A DNA stretch of 64,000 nucleotides from Kitagawia praeruptora (taxonomy: Eukaryota > Streptophyta > Magnoliopsida > Apiales > Apiaceae), in NCBI GenBank assembly GCA_037693485.1, contig CM075345.1, positions 86,200,001-86,264,000 on the forward strand, written 5' to 3'. The notes below the pieces were generated by a model that had not been told where the DNA came from, made no database searches, and saw only the letters and a program-made list of their open reading frames with translations. This document shows positions 44,561-56,222 of the stretch, piece by piece. Position numbers and translations under genes: made by a program. Numbering within the stretch: position 1 is the first letter of the stretch; every line of letters begins with the position of its first letter.

Positions 44561-46848
44561 CCGTCTTGATTTCATGAATGTCAAATTTCTTATCTTACTT
44601 CTCTCCTTGAAATTAAACTTCCTTATCATTCTCAATTTCTTAATCTCACATTCTTCTGTCTTCATCCAATCTGTATATCATAATCAACCAACCAATCCTT
44701 ATTCTTAATAGCATCTTTCCTAATCATGTCGAAATTTTCTCACTTCCAAGTAATTGATAGGTAATAGTTTTGTTACTCTTATCGTAGTATTTATAGAGAC
44801 AGACTTGATACAATCCTCGACGAAATGTCCTTGAACTTCTGATTCTAACACTCATGATTTAACTTTTTCTCCAATTAGACTTGCAACTCTCAATATTTAA
44901 CTTGGTACAAATTTCAGTATGCTTCCTCTTGAACTTTTTTCTTCCGACAATGGAGATCTTGTTATTCTCTGCAAATTCATATCTTATGGGTGGCTACCTT
45001 GCCTTACTATTCCAATTTTTATCTTTCATATCCTACATTTATCCTTAACTGAATTCCTTGTCTTCTATTAAAGCAATTCTCAAAATTTCTTGATTCTTTG
45101 TCTCCTTCATCTTATTTCATCTTAGTTAAACATCCTTTATTACCAATAATCACGACTCTTTAAATTGTACTCACATAAATTGTTACCTCCAACCCAGGCA
45201 TTTTACTCTTTATCCAAAACTTCCCTTCCTGTTGAAATTTCTTAGAAACAAACTGTCTAACTTGGCTCTGCTTTTCTCAAGCTATCATGTTTTGATCCTA
45301 AAATTTATATTCAACAGTTGGTCTAAAAACAATCCAAATCTTGTGATATTCCATCTACTATATCCAAAATACAACATACAATAATCAGATATTTATAATT
45401 AATCCTTCCTCAACAACACTTTCCACTTATCAAATATCTCTACCATCACTTAACTTTTGACCTTTACCAAATTAATACTCTTATATTCTTGTCACTTGTT
45501 CCTTATCTTCATTCAGTTTTCAATAATATTAAGCCTTGTATATATATCGTCAATCCAATAAGCAAACTGACTTAATGTTCCATCCTTACTGTAATATATT
45601 ATCCTCTCAGACTTACTCAACCAATTCTCCATTGACATTTATATAACCTTGACCACTTAGGATGTCATCGTGTCTACCTTCGCTACTTCCAATCACTGAT
45701 AGCTTCAACAATTCATAAGGGTTTCTAGCAAAATAAATTAATAAAATGAGTAGGTATCAACCTGTCTGAATATCAGTTGAATCTTGTTTAGAATGAATTT
45801 CCATAAAAGAATTTAACCGAGAGATCAAATATGATCACCGAACTTTTATCAGGTTGCATTTGTCAATTAGGTCAACCGCCCTAGTACAAAAAGATGGCCA
45901 GTCTTTAGTACTTTCATGACAAACACAATCAGTGACGTCCCACCAGACTTCCATCACAAAGATAGGATGTCCCTGAATCCCCTATATATATAGGTTTGTT
46001 CATCCCAGTTTGAATAAAGAAAATGAAATATACAGGGAAAAATGAAGAGAATTCAAGAATCACAAAATTTTCGTATATAAGGTGGGATCAAGTATCCTAT
46101 GAAAAATAGGGATATTTCGAAAAAAAATAGGATTGTGTTTAAGTAAATCTGATATACAAAGCTTCTCAAAAATCGAAGTATAATTGATCATCACGTGGAT
46201 GCATCAACTAATGATTAAACAAACATTTAAGAAATTCATAATTACTCATAATCTCACTCTTATCGACTAAGCGCTAATACACTTAGTTGCCAAAACCGGC
46301 CTAACAATAATGAGTTGAGTAAATAAGAAGATCTCAATTCATTCTCGATTTTTTTAATCATCACTATGCAACAAATGCTTCAGCAACAATATAAATCGTG
46401 AATTAGTTACAACAATTCAGAATGGTAATAAGAATCACAATTCTCTCGGACAATGAATTAAATGAGAACAATGGCTAATAGGGAATAGTTATGCCCTTAC
46501 TCCAAACAATTATCGATATTCATGTTCGCATCATGCTTATAGTTCTTCTCGTATTCTCTTTATAACGCTCGCGATGTAGCTAAAGTCATTGAAAGAATCC
46601 TAGAAAGTATACGAAGGTCTTCAGACGACGTCTTCCAAACTTGTAGCTCCGAATTAATTGCCTCGTCCATAGCCGGTCCTTTGGATGAATCGATCTCCTA
46701 CTCGCACGATATGTCGACATACTAAATAAAATCGCAACTCTCATCTTGAAATCCTAAGACGAATCTTATCTTAAATCGTTCTACCTAACGTCTAACTTAA
46801 TTACTTACTCCTAACTGTCCTAACTTGTTTCAGTGACCATAACCTGTT
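44561..46848 (-). other. Tekay B gag/protease and leader region, unreadable
   Basis: About 2.3 kb between the RT and the primer site, with no frame or motif that I recognise. The 45790-45985 segment is similar, on the minus strand, to 31820-31985 of Tekay A (shared CTAAAG-TTGGCCA-CTT-TGTACTA). Gag should lie here but has decayed beyond reading by eye. Confidence 0.5.
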
Positions 46849-46860
46849 GCTCTGATACCA
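46849..46860 (-). other. Tekay B primer binding site (initiator Met tRNA)
   Basis: The minus strand reads TGGTATCAGAGC, next to the end of the 5' LTR (46865). Perfect match to the plant initiator methionine primer site. Confidence 0.9.
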
Positions 46861-46864
46861 ACCT

Positions 46865-47200
46865 GTGACGCCCCCAAATCCGGGGTCAGGATTTGGTGCC
46901 ACAACCAATACAATTAAGTATGACTTAATTTTACCGACGACCCCTCAGGTTATAGTATGAAACAAGAATATAAATTATAACAATTATACCTTCTTATCCG
47001 TAGAGCAGTCCATGTTAACTCCGAAATCTATTCTTTAGAAAACACCTCATCGCTCTCATTCGATTTGTCGTTCGCAGATAGTCAATCTTTAACCCTTAAC
47101 TGAAATGGAAGGGAAAATAAAGCAAGCATGAGCCAACAATGCTCAGCAAGCTAATAGTATAGTGAAACAACATTATCTTGATAATTCATTGATGAACAAA
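46865..47200 (-). repeat. Tekay B 5' LTR, first part
   Basis: Matches the 3' LTR from 38248 (TGTGACGCCCCC start), with a short deletion near 46950 relative to it. It is cut at 47200 by Copia II. The LTR continues at 60203. Confidence 0.9.
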
Positions 47201-48188
47201 TGTTATTCCCAGATTACACACTTGTATAATTGTAGAAGGGGGGGTTGAATACAATTCTTGATATTTATAAATTTCTGATAAGAACCACAGAAATCTATAA
47301 GGAGATAATTGTTGAATGAGAAAAGATTCACAAACACATAAAAAATCAGGTGGTTAAATGTACCACCTGAGACTTTTATTCGAAGAAAACTCTGTGATAC
47401 AAATGTACACAGCTTCTGTTTTACAACTCTTTGCTTCTAAGGATATTCAAGAAACCCTAAGTAAATATGTCTGTTTTCTTAGTTTCTAAAGAGTTGCTAC
47501 ACTTGGTTATATATCCCAAGTTTACAAGTACTACTGGAACAAGATAATATTAATCTAATTCAAGTTGACTTGCTACTCCACTCCAAATCCACATGTAGCC
47601 GAAAGGTTGTCCTTGTGAACAGATATGTCCCCTGCACCTTTCTTGTATGTACTGTGTAAATGGAATGCTTCTTTCTTCTGCGTTTCCAAAGTATGGCTGC
47701 CATACTGCCTTTTATACCTACTATCAACCCATGTGATCTGTCAGTCAAACCTGTCCTTATCAACTGCTAATTTCCAGCTAGCATAGAAGAAAGTGTTAAT
47801 GATTATCCGTTGATGTTGTACACAATCATCCGTTGATGGTAGTTTGAGCTGTATCCGTTGATAGAGTAGATTTGAGTTGGATCCGTTGATATAGTCCTGT
47901 TCTCATTCGTTGATACAATTTCACTTAGACAGAATTACATAGCATAGCTTATTTACAATTGGCTACCATATTCTGCCTATCCATTGATGGTCAACATGAC
48001 TCTGAATAAAAACACTATCAACTGATAAATAGAGATACTGCAGTATGCTACAAAACCTCATCCGTTGATGAGCTACCTGTCAACGAATAGAGTTATAATG
48101 TCTCATCCGTTGACAGTTACAAAACATGACTTATACAATTTTGTGCATAGAATGTGAAGTTATCATCAAGTACAACATATTCCTAACA
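47201..48188 (-). repeat. Copia II 3' LTR
   Basis: 988 bp. The hairpin AATTGTA/TACAATT around a G-run is at 47228-47256. A TATATAA promoter-like site lies on the minus strand at 47508-47514. The cluster of ATCCGTTGAT motifs is at 47805-48114 (47805, 47828, 47853, 47881, 48060, 48105 plus variants). Confidence 0.95.
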
Positions 48189-48368
48189 ATCTCCCCCAAT
48201 TTATGCTTGATGAACATAAAGTCATAAATTTAGGACCTTGATGATAACAAAACATTTCCCTAGAGGTATTTACTGATAGATGCATAATTATATTAAGCTT
48301 CAAAATTTAAACACAGAAAGTTTGAGAAATTTACAGAGAAAGATTGCTCCTCTAGTCTGAGCAGATCA
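48189..48368 (-). other. Copia II polypurine tract and 3' spacer
   Basis: The polypurine tract on the minus strand reads TTGGGGGAGAT (48189-48199), followed upstream by about 170 bp without a gene to the end of the env-like ORF. Confidence 0.8.
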
Positions 48369-51300
48369 TTAATGTTTTCTTTCTCTTGTTGGCACCACTC
48401 TTGATTTTCTTTTCTTAGCAGAATTTGATTCAATATGGATTTGGAGTTGCCTGTAGAAGGCTTCTTTTTCAGCAATCTTTGAATTCAGCTTTGATTGCAA
48501 CCACCTAAGGTACTGGGTGCTAGCCTTAGATAGTTGATCCTCCAACCTGAAGAATCTCCTGTTTCCACCTTCATCCCTGAATTCCATCATCCAATAAGGT
48601 CGAATGTGGATTTTCTGTCCATTGTATGGGATCTTCAATTTCTTGGGCAAACTTGATGGAGAATTCCATTCTGCTCTAATCTGTTCAATTCTCTTGATTA
48701 TCTCATGCCTGGTTACCATGGAGAACCCTGCATGTCTCTTAATGGCAGAGAATACTTTGGTTAAGATTTGATAATTTTCTCCAAGTACCTTTTGTAAAGG
48801 CCATGTCCTCTCTTTTCTTCCTTTGTAGACAAACACTAATCTCTCAGGCAGTTGTTTGTATTTGTCAATTCCTCTCACTTCTGACACTTCATCCATATAT
48901 AGATTGATGCCATAATATTCTTCTATAATTGCCTGATAGATGTAGTCTTCCTTGTTCTCAGCAGGTGACTGTTTAACAATAGAGGGCACCTTAGATATTT
49001 GGATAGGCAACTTTGGAGTTTGATTTCTTGAGGCCCTTTTCTTCTGTGTTGATTCAAACAGAAATTTAGGAACCTCAATTTTGTCAAAATCCACTGGTTC
49101 CTCCTTTGGCTCTATTTGCTGTTCATGGAAGTTTACAGATGGGTTTATTACCTCTTGAGGCATTTGAACTGGTAATTGTGTGCCACTTGTTTCTCTGGAT
49201 CCTTTCTGTGGAGAAATAGGTCTGTTGGGTCTTTGCTTTTTCTGTCTTTTCTGTACCCTGACCTTAGTGCCACCTTTTCTCTTAACTGGCTTAGAAGGTT
49301 CCTCAGACTCCTTTTCTTCACTTTGTAACTCATCCTCTAACTCTTGAGCTAGCCTGGCTAGCCTTTCTTCTGAGTTTTCATTTGGAAATTCAGTATTTGG
49401 ATGAGCTTCTCTTAGCAGCCTTGAAGTCTCTTCCCTCTTGGCTTCAACAAATCTAGGATGGCTGTTGGAGATGTTCATAATTTTTCCATTCCTTGTGATT
49501 ACAGCCATCCATTCTCTTACTCTTTTATTAGTCTTTTGCTTGAACTCCATGATAGCTTCTCCCATTAGCTTCTCTTCATCATCCTTGGGAAATGGATAGT
49601 CCAGTTGTAACTTGTTCTTCCCATTTGCTTTTGGTGGAGAGTAAACTCTGGCTTTTATGATGGGTTCAAATTCTTTGACATAAGAAGGTTCAGCATCATA
49701 ATATGTAGGAGCCACAGTTGCTGGAGTGAGCACCTTCAGAATTGTAGTAGATATTATTGGAGCTGAGGTTTGGCTAGAGAACAGAGTTGATGCAATAGAT
49801 TCATTGATCAACCTTTTTGACCTCATTATCCTTTCATTTTGTTCCTCTCTTATCTTTTGTAGAGCTTCAATCTTGGCTAGCTTTTCCTCTTCTGTCTTGT
49901 TTGAGAGATCAAACTCTTCAGATAGAGCTATTGGTAGGGGTTTGGATTTGTTGGGGGAAGCTTTGACAATAAAGTCCTATGGATTGACCACTATGGTAGG
50001 CTGCTGCTCCCCCTCACTTGCTGCTTCTCTCCTTTCAGAAATAGTGATTTGACTTGTAGTTGCCACAGCCTCTTCCACTTTCTCCCCCTTTTTGTTAGCA
50101 TCAAGGGTTTGAATAGAAGTAGGGGCTGCAACCAACTTTTCTAAAAGTTGAGTTTGCAGTTTCTGATGTTGAAGAAATTGCTCCATCTGGGATTCCATCT
50201 TTTCCACTCTAGTGGTGAGTTGTTGCACAGACTTAGCCAAGCTGTCTTCTCTGATGAATCTTTGTTACAACACCCTCTGATTGGTTGTAGGAGCCAACTG
50301 CTCCAACTTGGAATCCACAGAAATCTTCACATCTTTGATATCTTGCTTGACCTCCTCTAAGTTTGATCTTTGAATCACCATTTGCATCTTTTGTAACTTG
50401 AGAGAGTCAATTTCTTGTTGAAGAACAACCTGTCTTTGGGGATTTGCACTTTGGTGCTTAGCCATGGCAGATTTATATTGCCTTATGATCTCCAAATCAA
50501 TGTCAAGATAGGTGTAGCTAGTAGCAAATTTCTAATCATGAAAACTGCTAGCACCTTCATCCTCAGTACTCTGGCTGGCTTCACTGTCAAATTCTTCAAT
50601 GTCTTCATCTTCAGCAATGGATGGCAGAGCTTCTAAAGATTCCTTAGCTCTTTGTAGTGACTGTGAGGTGTGCACTAGGTGCATTGCCTCCTCTGCTTCC
50701 ACATTTCTTTGGCGAGCCAGAACTTGATAGGCAGGTGGAGGAATAAAGGTTTCAGCATCCAAAGAGATTGAGTCAATCATTGACTGATATTCTTTTTGAT
50801 ATTCCATGTCCTTGGTTACATCATCAACCTCCATTGGTTCACTTGCAATGGCTTCTCCTTCTAACCTTATGCCTCATGTAGTCCCTTCTCTCCTCTCATC
50901 TCTCTTTTCTTACATCAAGGGCTCCCCTTGGCTCACACCTCTCACACCCTCACCTTCACCTACTAAGGTGGAACTCTCAATCTCTCCTTTTGCCTGACCG
51001 GAAGAAATGGTCAACGTCTCATTATTTGCCTCTCCTTTTGCCTGCTCACAAGGTAGCCTCTCACTCCCTTCCCTCAATCCTAAAAGTGTTTCAACTACTG
51101 AGAACTCCTCCACACTTGACACAGGAATTTCAGATATAGCAGTGGTAGAGTGAGTTATCAACAGATAAGGAATATCCGTTGATGGAGTAGTTATAGCTGT
51201 CAACGGATGGCTAGACATAGGCGCATCCGTTGATGGAGAAACACTTGTCAACGGATGAAGGATATCCGTTGATGAAGGAAAGATAGTATCCGTTGAAGTG

Positions 51301-52889
51301 AAAACCAACACTGAATCTGTGGTGATTGATTTTAAGGAAGAGGCCATAGATAGTGTTGTGAATTCATGAATGGAAGATTGATGGCCCAACAAATCATCTA
51401 AAAGATGATGACCACCAATTGTTGAGTGGGGCTTCTCCAAGAATTTTAAAGATGGAGAATCAGGAATTGATGTAGATATCATATCCACATCCAGAGATGG
51501 AGTTGGTGATGGTGGATTGAAATATGTATCGATTTGAAGGTTAAGATCAAGGGGCCGTGACTCCACATTTATTGAAGTCACATCAAACTGAATTTGAGAA
51601 GGTACAGTTTGATGTACTGTGTGTGCACCCTGTGATTCCCCAATGGTTTTGGATTTTACTCTTCTACCATAGGTTTTTGAGTGAGAGCTATCTGTGTCTC
51701 TTGCCCTTTTGTGCAGTGTTCCTGGAGTGGAACTTAAATCAGTAGTCATATCCTGTTGAGAGGATGTAACTTGAATTTGGCTTGACGGTTCATTAACAGT
51801 CTTTTGAGAGACTGAAATGTTGGTTGCACCTGCCTCACCTTCTTTATCCTTAGGGCTTCTTTGATGTTCACCCTGTCCCTCACCACTCACTACCACCTTC
51901 ACACTCCCCTCAAGAGTTTTGGTAGTTTTTGTAACAGGTGCCTTTTGAGAGACACCAGAGGTTTGTCTTTTAGATTGTGATTTTGGAACTCTAGATTTGG
52001 TCACTTTGGTAGGAGCCTGTTTGGTCACAGCTACAAACTCCATTGTGACACTAGAAGGCAAAGAAATTTGGGGGTTGGAGATACGAGTTTCAGGGTTGGA
52101 AATAGTTACCTGAACAATTGGAAGATATACCAATTGTACTTCTGCATTTAGGTTTATTCGAATCAAATCACTTAAGACTCTTTTCTCCTGAACAAAACAA
52201 TTGAACTTGCTATCCGGGTTAGCAATGGATAGCTCATTCTCAGATACATGCAGTGCTAAGTGCATCAAAAATCTAGCAAAATAAATATTCTTGCTCCTAG
52301 TTTCCTTTTTACCTAATTTAGCTGCTATCTCATACATGACTAGTGTGCCAAAATTATAGAATTTATCAGTCAAAAGCATACATAGCATAGCTAGCATGGA
52401 ATTGGTAACAGCATCAAAGTTACTAATTTTGCCAGAAAAAGTTTTAATGAAGGCATCACAAAAATAACTCCATTCTTTAACCATACCTTTCCTAACAATT
52501 TTCCCTAAGTTCTCAGTACTAAGGGTATAATTTATGGAATTAAGCATGGTAACAATTTCAGCATTACTGGGTACTTCCAGACAGTTATTCTCAGGTAATT
52601 TTAAACAAGCAGTTATTACATCAGAATTAACTACATAGTTTTTACCCTTTAAAGAAAAAGCAAGTGTACCGTCTGTGCCAATGTACTCAGCAGATGCCCA
52701 CACCTCTTCAATTACCTTGTGGATTAGAGGAGTGGTGGCAGTCATAGCATATGATAGTTTGTATTTCTTCACGAAATTCATCATGGTGTGATAAGCTTTT
52801 GGAGCGTTCACTATATCAACAAAGGCCGCGAAATTGTTCTTCTCATAGGTAAACCCAGTGGAAGACATCATCTTAACAATAGGTGCCAT
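48369..52889 (-). pseudogene. Copia II env-like ORF, 1,506 codons, in-frame stops only
   Basis: One frame from ATG 52889 (MAPIVKMMSSTGFTYEKNNF) to the stop at 48369, broken only by in-frame stops at 50910, about 50877, 50532, 50265 and 49977. Residues 1-260 look folded, and AMLCMLLTDKFYNFGTLVMY is the only hydrophobic stretch. About 280-660 is Ser/Thr/Pro-rich with VSQKTV and two QAKGE motifs. About 800-930 is heptad-patterned coiled coil (EIDSLKLQKMQMVIQRSNLE). A basic, nuclear-signal-like KVRVQKRQKKQR lies near residue 1200. No signal peptide is seen. It occupies the env position of SIRE elements, but nothing shows it is an envelope. It parallels the Copia I protein at 9816-13135. Confidence 0.85.
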
Positions 52890-53393
52890 TGAAGTGTTTG
52901 AACTTTTGTTGCAGAGAGTTTTAGTGAAGAAGATGCAGTTAACTTATGAGATTCTTGAAAATGAATAAAAGTGAGATGTGAGGACACAAGACAGCCTTTT
53001 ATGTTTTTCAAGAATTAAAAATGAAATAATTAAAAAATAATTACTCCATTGGTCAAAAGTAACTGTCAGATAATAAATGAAAAGAAAATAAGTACAGCCG
53101 TGACTAGATATACACGTTTACCAATGGCTATAAAAAAATATATATCAATGGATATAGAATGGACGGTTGAGAAAACAGTTTATCCATCGATGACGTGAAC
53201 AACCTGTTATCCGTTGACATACGAAAATCTAGTAATGTGTTTATACTACCAACGGATAAAAGAATATCCGTTGATAAGCAAATTTTGCCTTAGACAAAAT
53301 TTATGCAGAAAATTTTTCTGAGAGTTTTTAATTCTCAAGTAAATCAAAACACATTTCTAGCTGCAATACAGTATGATTAGATATCACTAGGAA
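52890..53393. other. Copia II spacer between pol and env-like ORF
   Basis: About 500 bp, AT-rich, without a gene. It holds ATCCGTTGAC (53209-53218), AACGGAT (53251) and ATCCGTTGAT (53266-53275). The Copia I counterpart is about 1.5 kb and has an antisense ORF; none is present here. Confidence 0.7.
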
Positions 53394-56222
53394 TTACGAA
53401 AAATTAAGCATACCTAGTTCTCCTACCAACCTTGTGAATGAAGATTCATCAAGAGGCTTGGTGAAGATATCTGCAAGCTGCACTTCACTTAGCACAAAGT
53501 GCATTTCTACTGTACCATTCATCACATGCTCTCTAATGAAGTGGTATTTGATGTCAATATGCTTGGTTCTCGAATGTTGCACTGGATTCTCTGTGATGGC
53601 AATAGCACTTGTGTTGTCACAGAAAATTGGAATCTTCTCAACTTTTAGACCATAGTCAATAAGTTGATTTTTCATCCAAAGGATCTCTGCACAACAACTT
53701 CCAGCAGCAATGTACTCAGCTTCAGCTGTAGAAGTGGAGACTGAGTTCTGTTTCTTACTGAACCATGACACAAGTCTGTTCCCTAGAAATTGACAGGAAC
53801 CTGTAGTACTTTTCCTATCAATTCTGCAACCTGCATAGTCTGTATCTGAATAGCCAATTAGATCAAAGCCAGAATCTCTTGGGTACCAAATGCCAAGGTT
53901 TGGTGTTCCCTTGAGATACTTGAAAATTCTCTTAATAGCAATCAAGTGAGACTCTCTAGGGTCAGCTTGAAATCTAGCACAAAGACAAGTGGAAAACATT
54001 ATATCAGGTCTACTAGCTGTTAGATATAGAAGTGAGCCTACCATGCCTCTATAGCTTGAGATGTCCACAGACTTTTCCTTAGTATTCAACTCAAGCTTAG
54101 TTGCAGTGGCCATAGGTGTTTTTGCAGAGGCACAATCCATTAAGTCAAATTTCTTTAAAAGATCATAAATATATTTTGTTTGACTTATGAAAATTTCCTC
54201 ATTAACTTGCTTCACTTGTAAACCAAGAAAGTAAGTTAATTCACCCATCATGCTCATTTCATACCTACTTTGCATAAGTTTGGCAAACCTTTTGCAAAGC
54301 TTCTCATCTGTAGACCCAAAAATAATATCATCTACATAGATTTGAACAAGTATTGAAGAACCATTGACATTTCTATGAAATAAGGTTTTATCTACTGTAC
54401 CTCTAGTGAAGTGATTCTCCAAAAGAAATTGAGATAAAGTGTCATACCAGGCTCTTGGTGCTTGCTTCAAACCATAAAGTGCTTTCAGGAGAAGATATAC
54501 ATATTTTGGAAAATCTGGATCTTCAAAGCCAGGAGGTTGATGGACATATACCTCTTCTTCCAGTTCCCCATTTAGAAAGGCACTTTTGACATCCATCTGA
54601 TAGACTTTGAAATTGGCATGTGCTGCATAGGCTAGGAAAATTCTAATTGCCTCAAGTCTTGCCACTGGAGCAAAAGTTTCATCAAAATCTATCCCTTCTT
54701 CTTGAGAATAGCCCTTTGCCACTAATCTAGCTTTAATCCTCACAATTATGCCATTTTCATCAGTATTATTCTTGAGAACCCATTTGGTACCTATGACACC
54801 TCTATCATCAGGTTTGGGCACAAGCTTCCATACTTTATTTCTCTCAAATTGGTTTAGCTCTTCTTGCATTGCTAAGACCCAATCTGGATCTAGAAGGGCA
54901 TCTTCCACTTTCTTAGGTTCCTCTTGAGACAGGAAACTACTGTATAGGCATTCTTCTTGTGTGGCCCTCCTAGTTTGGACTCTTGAGTTTGAGTCACCAA
55001 TGATTAACTCAAAAGAATGATCTCTGGTCCATTTTCTTGAAGGTAGAAGGTTTGATCTAGATGAGGTTGCTTCATCTAAATGAGCATGATCTTGTTGATT
55101 GGTCATTGAGTTTTGACTTTGAGAAACTCCCCCTGAGTTTGTTGTCCTTGTGGAATTATGAAGTTGACTATCAACGGATGCATCATTTTGTCTATCAACG
55201 GATGCTCCATTTTGCCTGTCGACGGATGCATGAGAATGCCTGTCAACGAATGCATCTGATGCTCCAGTATGACTGTCAACGGATGCTTCATTTCCAGTGT
55301 TAGCATCACTTCTAGTTGGACCAACAACTCCAGGTGAATTTTCATGGTCATGATCTTCATTTTCCTCATCATCATCAATATACATTCTTCCTTCTACCTC
55401 ATTTTCAAATCTCAACTTTTCATGGAAGCCTTCATCATTTAGACCTAGAATCTTTTTATCATCAAACACAACATGTACAGATTCCGTAACAATGTTGGTT
55501 CTTAGATTGTAGACTTTGTAGGCTTTCCCTGCTGCATACCCAATAAAGATAGCTTCATCTGCCTTTGCTTCAAATTTGCCCAAGTTATCTCCATGATTCC
55601 TTAGCACATAAAACTTACATCCAAAGACATGAAGAAAAGCTAAAGTTGGTTTCTTGTTGGTGAATAACTGATAAGGAGTCATTCCTCTAGCTTGATTGAC
55701 CAAGGAAATATTCTGAGTGAAACAGGCAGTGTTGACAGCTTCAGCCCAGAAATATGTTGGCAATCTTGATTCACTTAGCATTGTTCTAGCTGCTTCAATG
55801 AGAGTTCTGTTTTTCCTTTCAACAACCCCATTTTGTTGAGGTGTTCTAGCAGCAGAAAACTCATGGACAATTCCATTCTCTTCACAGAAAATCTTCATTG
55901 TGGAATTTTTGAATTCAGTGCGATTGTCACTCCTGATTCTTTGTACTTTGACTTCAGAACCATTGTTTACTAGTCTGAGATGATTGATGATGATTTCACT
56001 TGCACAATCTTTGGAGTGCAGAAAGAAGGTCCATGTAAACTTAGAAAAAGCATCTACAATCACCAGACAGTATTTCTTCTTCGAAATGGACATGACATTT
56101 ACTGGACCAAATAAGTTCATATGCAGCAATTGAAGTGGCTTAACAATGGATGACTCTGTCTTGCTCTTAAAGGATGATTTCTTTTGTTTCCCTAATTGGC
56201 AGGCATATATCACACAGTCCAT
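53394..56222 (-). CDS. Copia II integrase-RT-RNase H, open 942 codons
   Basis: Uninterrupted frame: zinc end CQLGKQKKSSFKS, integrase core (VDAFSKFTWTFFLHS; SDNRTEF, where Gly of SDNGTEF is Arg; VERKNRTLIE), a low-complexity linker with ASVDRQN repeats (about residues 305-370), RT (QEELNQFERNKVWKLVPKPD, VYQMDVKSAFLNGELEEEVY, catalytic YVDDIIFGS) and RNase H (YSDTDYAGC, STAEAEYIAAGSCC, FCDNTSA, ADIFTKPLDE). It makes, and integrates, the element cDNA. It is open but lies downstream of a frame break at about 56190, so the first ATG shown is probably not a natural start. This is the best preserved pol in the window. Confidence 0.92.
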   Translation of the reverse strand: MDCVIYACQLGKQKKSSFKSKTESSIVKPLQLLHMNLFGPVNVMSISKKKYCLVIVDAFSKFTWTFFLHSKDCASEIIINHLRLVNNGSEVKVQRIRSDNRTEFKNSTMKIFCEENGIVHEFSAARTPQQNGVVERKNRTLIEAARTMLSESRLPTYFWAEAVNTACFTQNISLVNQARGMTPYQLFTNKKPTLAFLHVFGCKFYVLRNHGDNLGKFEAKADEAIFIGYAAGKAYKVYNLRTNIVTESVHVVFDDKKILGLNDEGFHEKLRFENEVEGRMYIDDDEENEDHDHENSPGVVGPTRSDANTGNEASVDSHTGASDAFVDRHSHASVDRQNGASVDRQNDASVDSQLHNSTRTTNSGGVSQSQNSMTNQQDHAHLDEATSSRSNLLPSRKWTRDHSFELIIGDSNSRVQTRRATQEECLYSSFLSQEEPKKVEDALLDPDWVLAMQEELNQFERNKVWKLVPKPDDRGVIGTKWVLKNNTDENGIIVRIKARLVAKGYSQEEGIDFDETFAPVARLEAIRIFLAYAAHANFKVYQMDVKSAFLNGELEEEVYVHQPPGFEDPDFPKYVYLLLKALYGLKQAPRAWYDTLSQFLLENHFTRGTVDKTLFHRNVNGSSILVQIYVDDIIFGSTDEKLCKRFAKLMQSRYEMSMMGELTYFLGLQVKQVNEEIFISQTKYIYDLLKKFDLMDCASAKTPMATATKLELNTKEKSVDISSYRGMVGSLLYLTASRPDIMFSTCLCARFQADPRESHLIAIKRIFKYLKGTPNLGIWYPRDSGFDLIGYSDTDYAGCRIDRKSTTGSCQFLGNRLVSWFSKKQNSVSTSTAEAEYIAAGSCCAEILWMKNQLIDYGLKVEKIPIFCDNTSAIAITENPVQHSRTKHIDIKYHFIREHVMNGTVEMHFVLSEVQLADIFTKPLDESSFTRLVGELGMLNFS

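Noticed and set aside
51174..51297. CRISPR-like array
   Set aside because: The repeat is only about 10 bp, alternates in orientation, spacing varies, and it sits in a plant retrotransposon reading frame.
48369..52889. True viral-type envelope glycoprotein
   Set aside because: No signal peptide, no clear membrane span and no cysteine/glycosylation pattern. A coiled coil and basic nuclear-signal-like stretch fit an internal protein better. The env-like name is positional.
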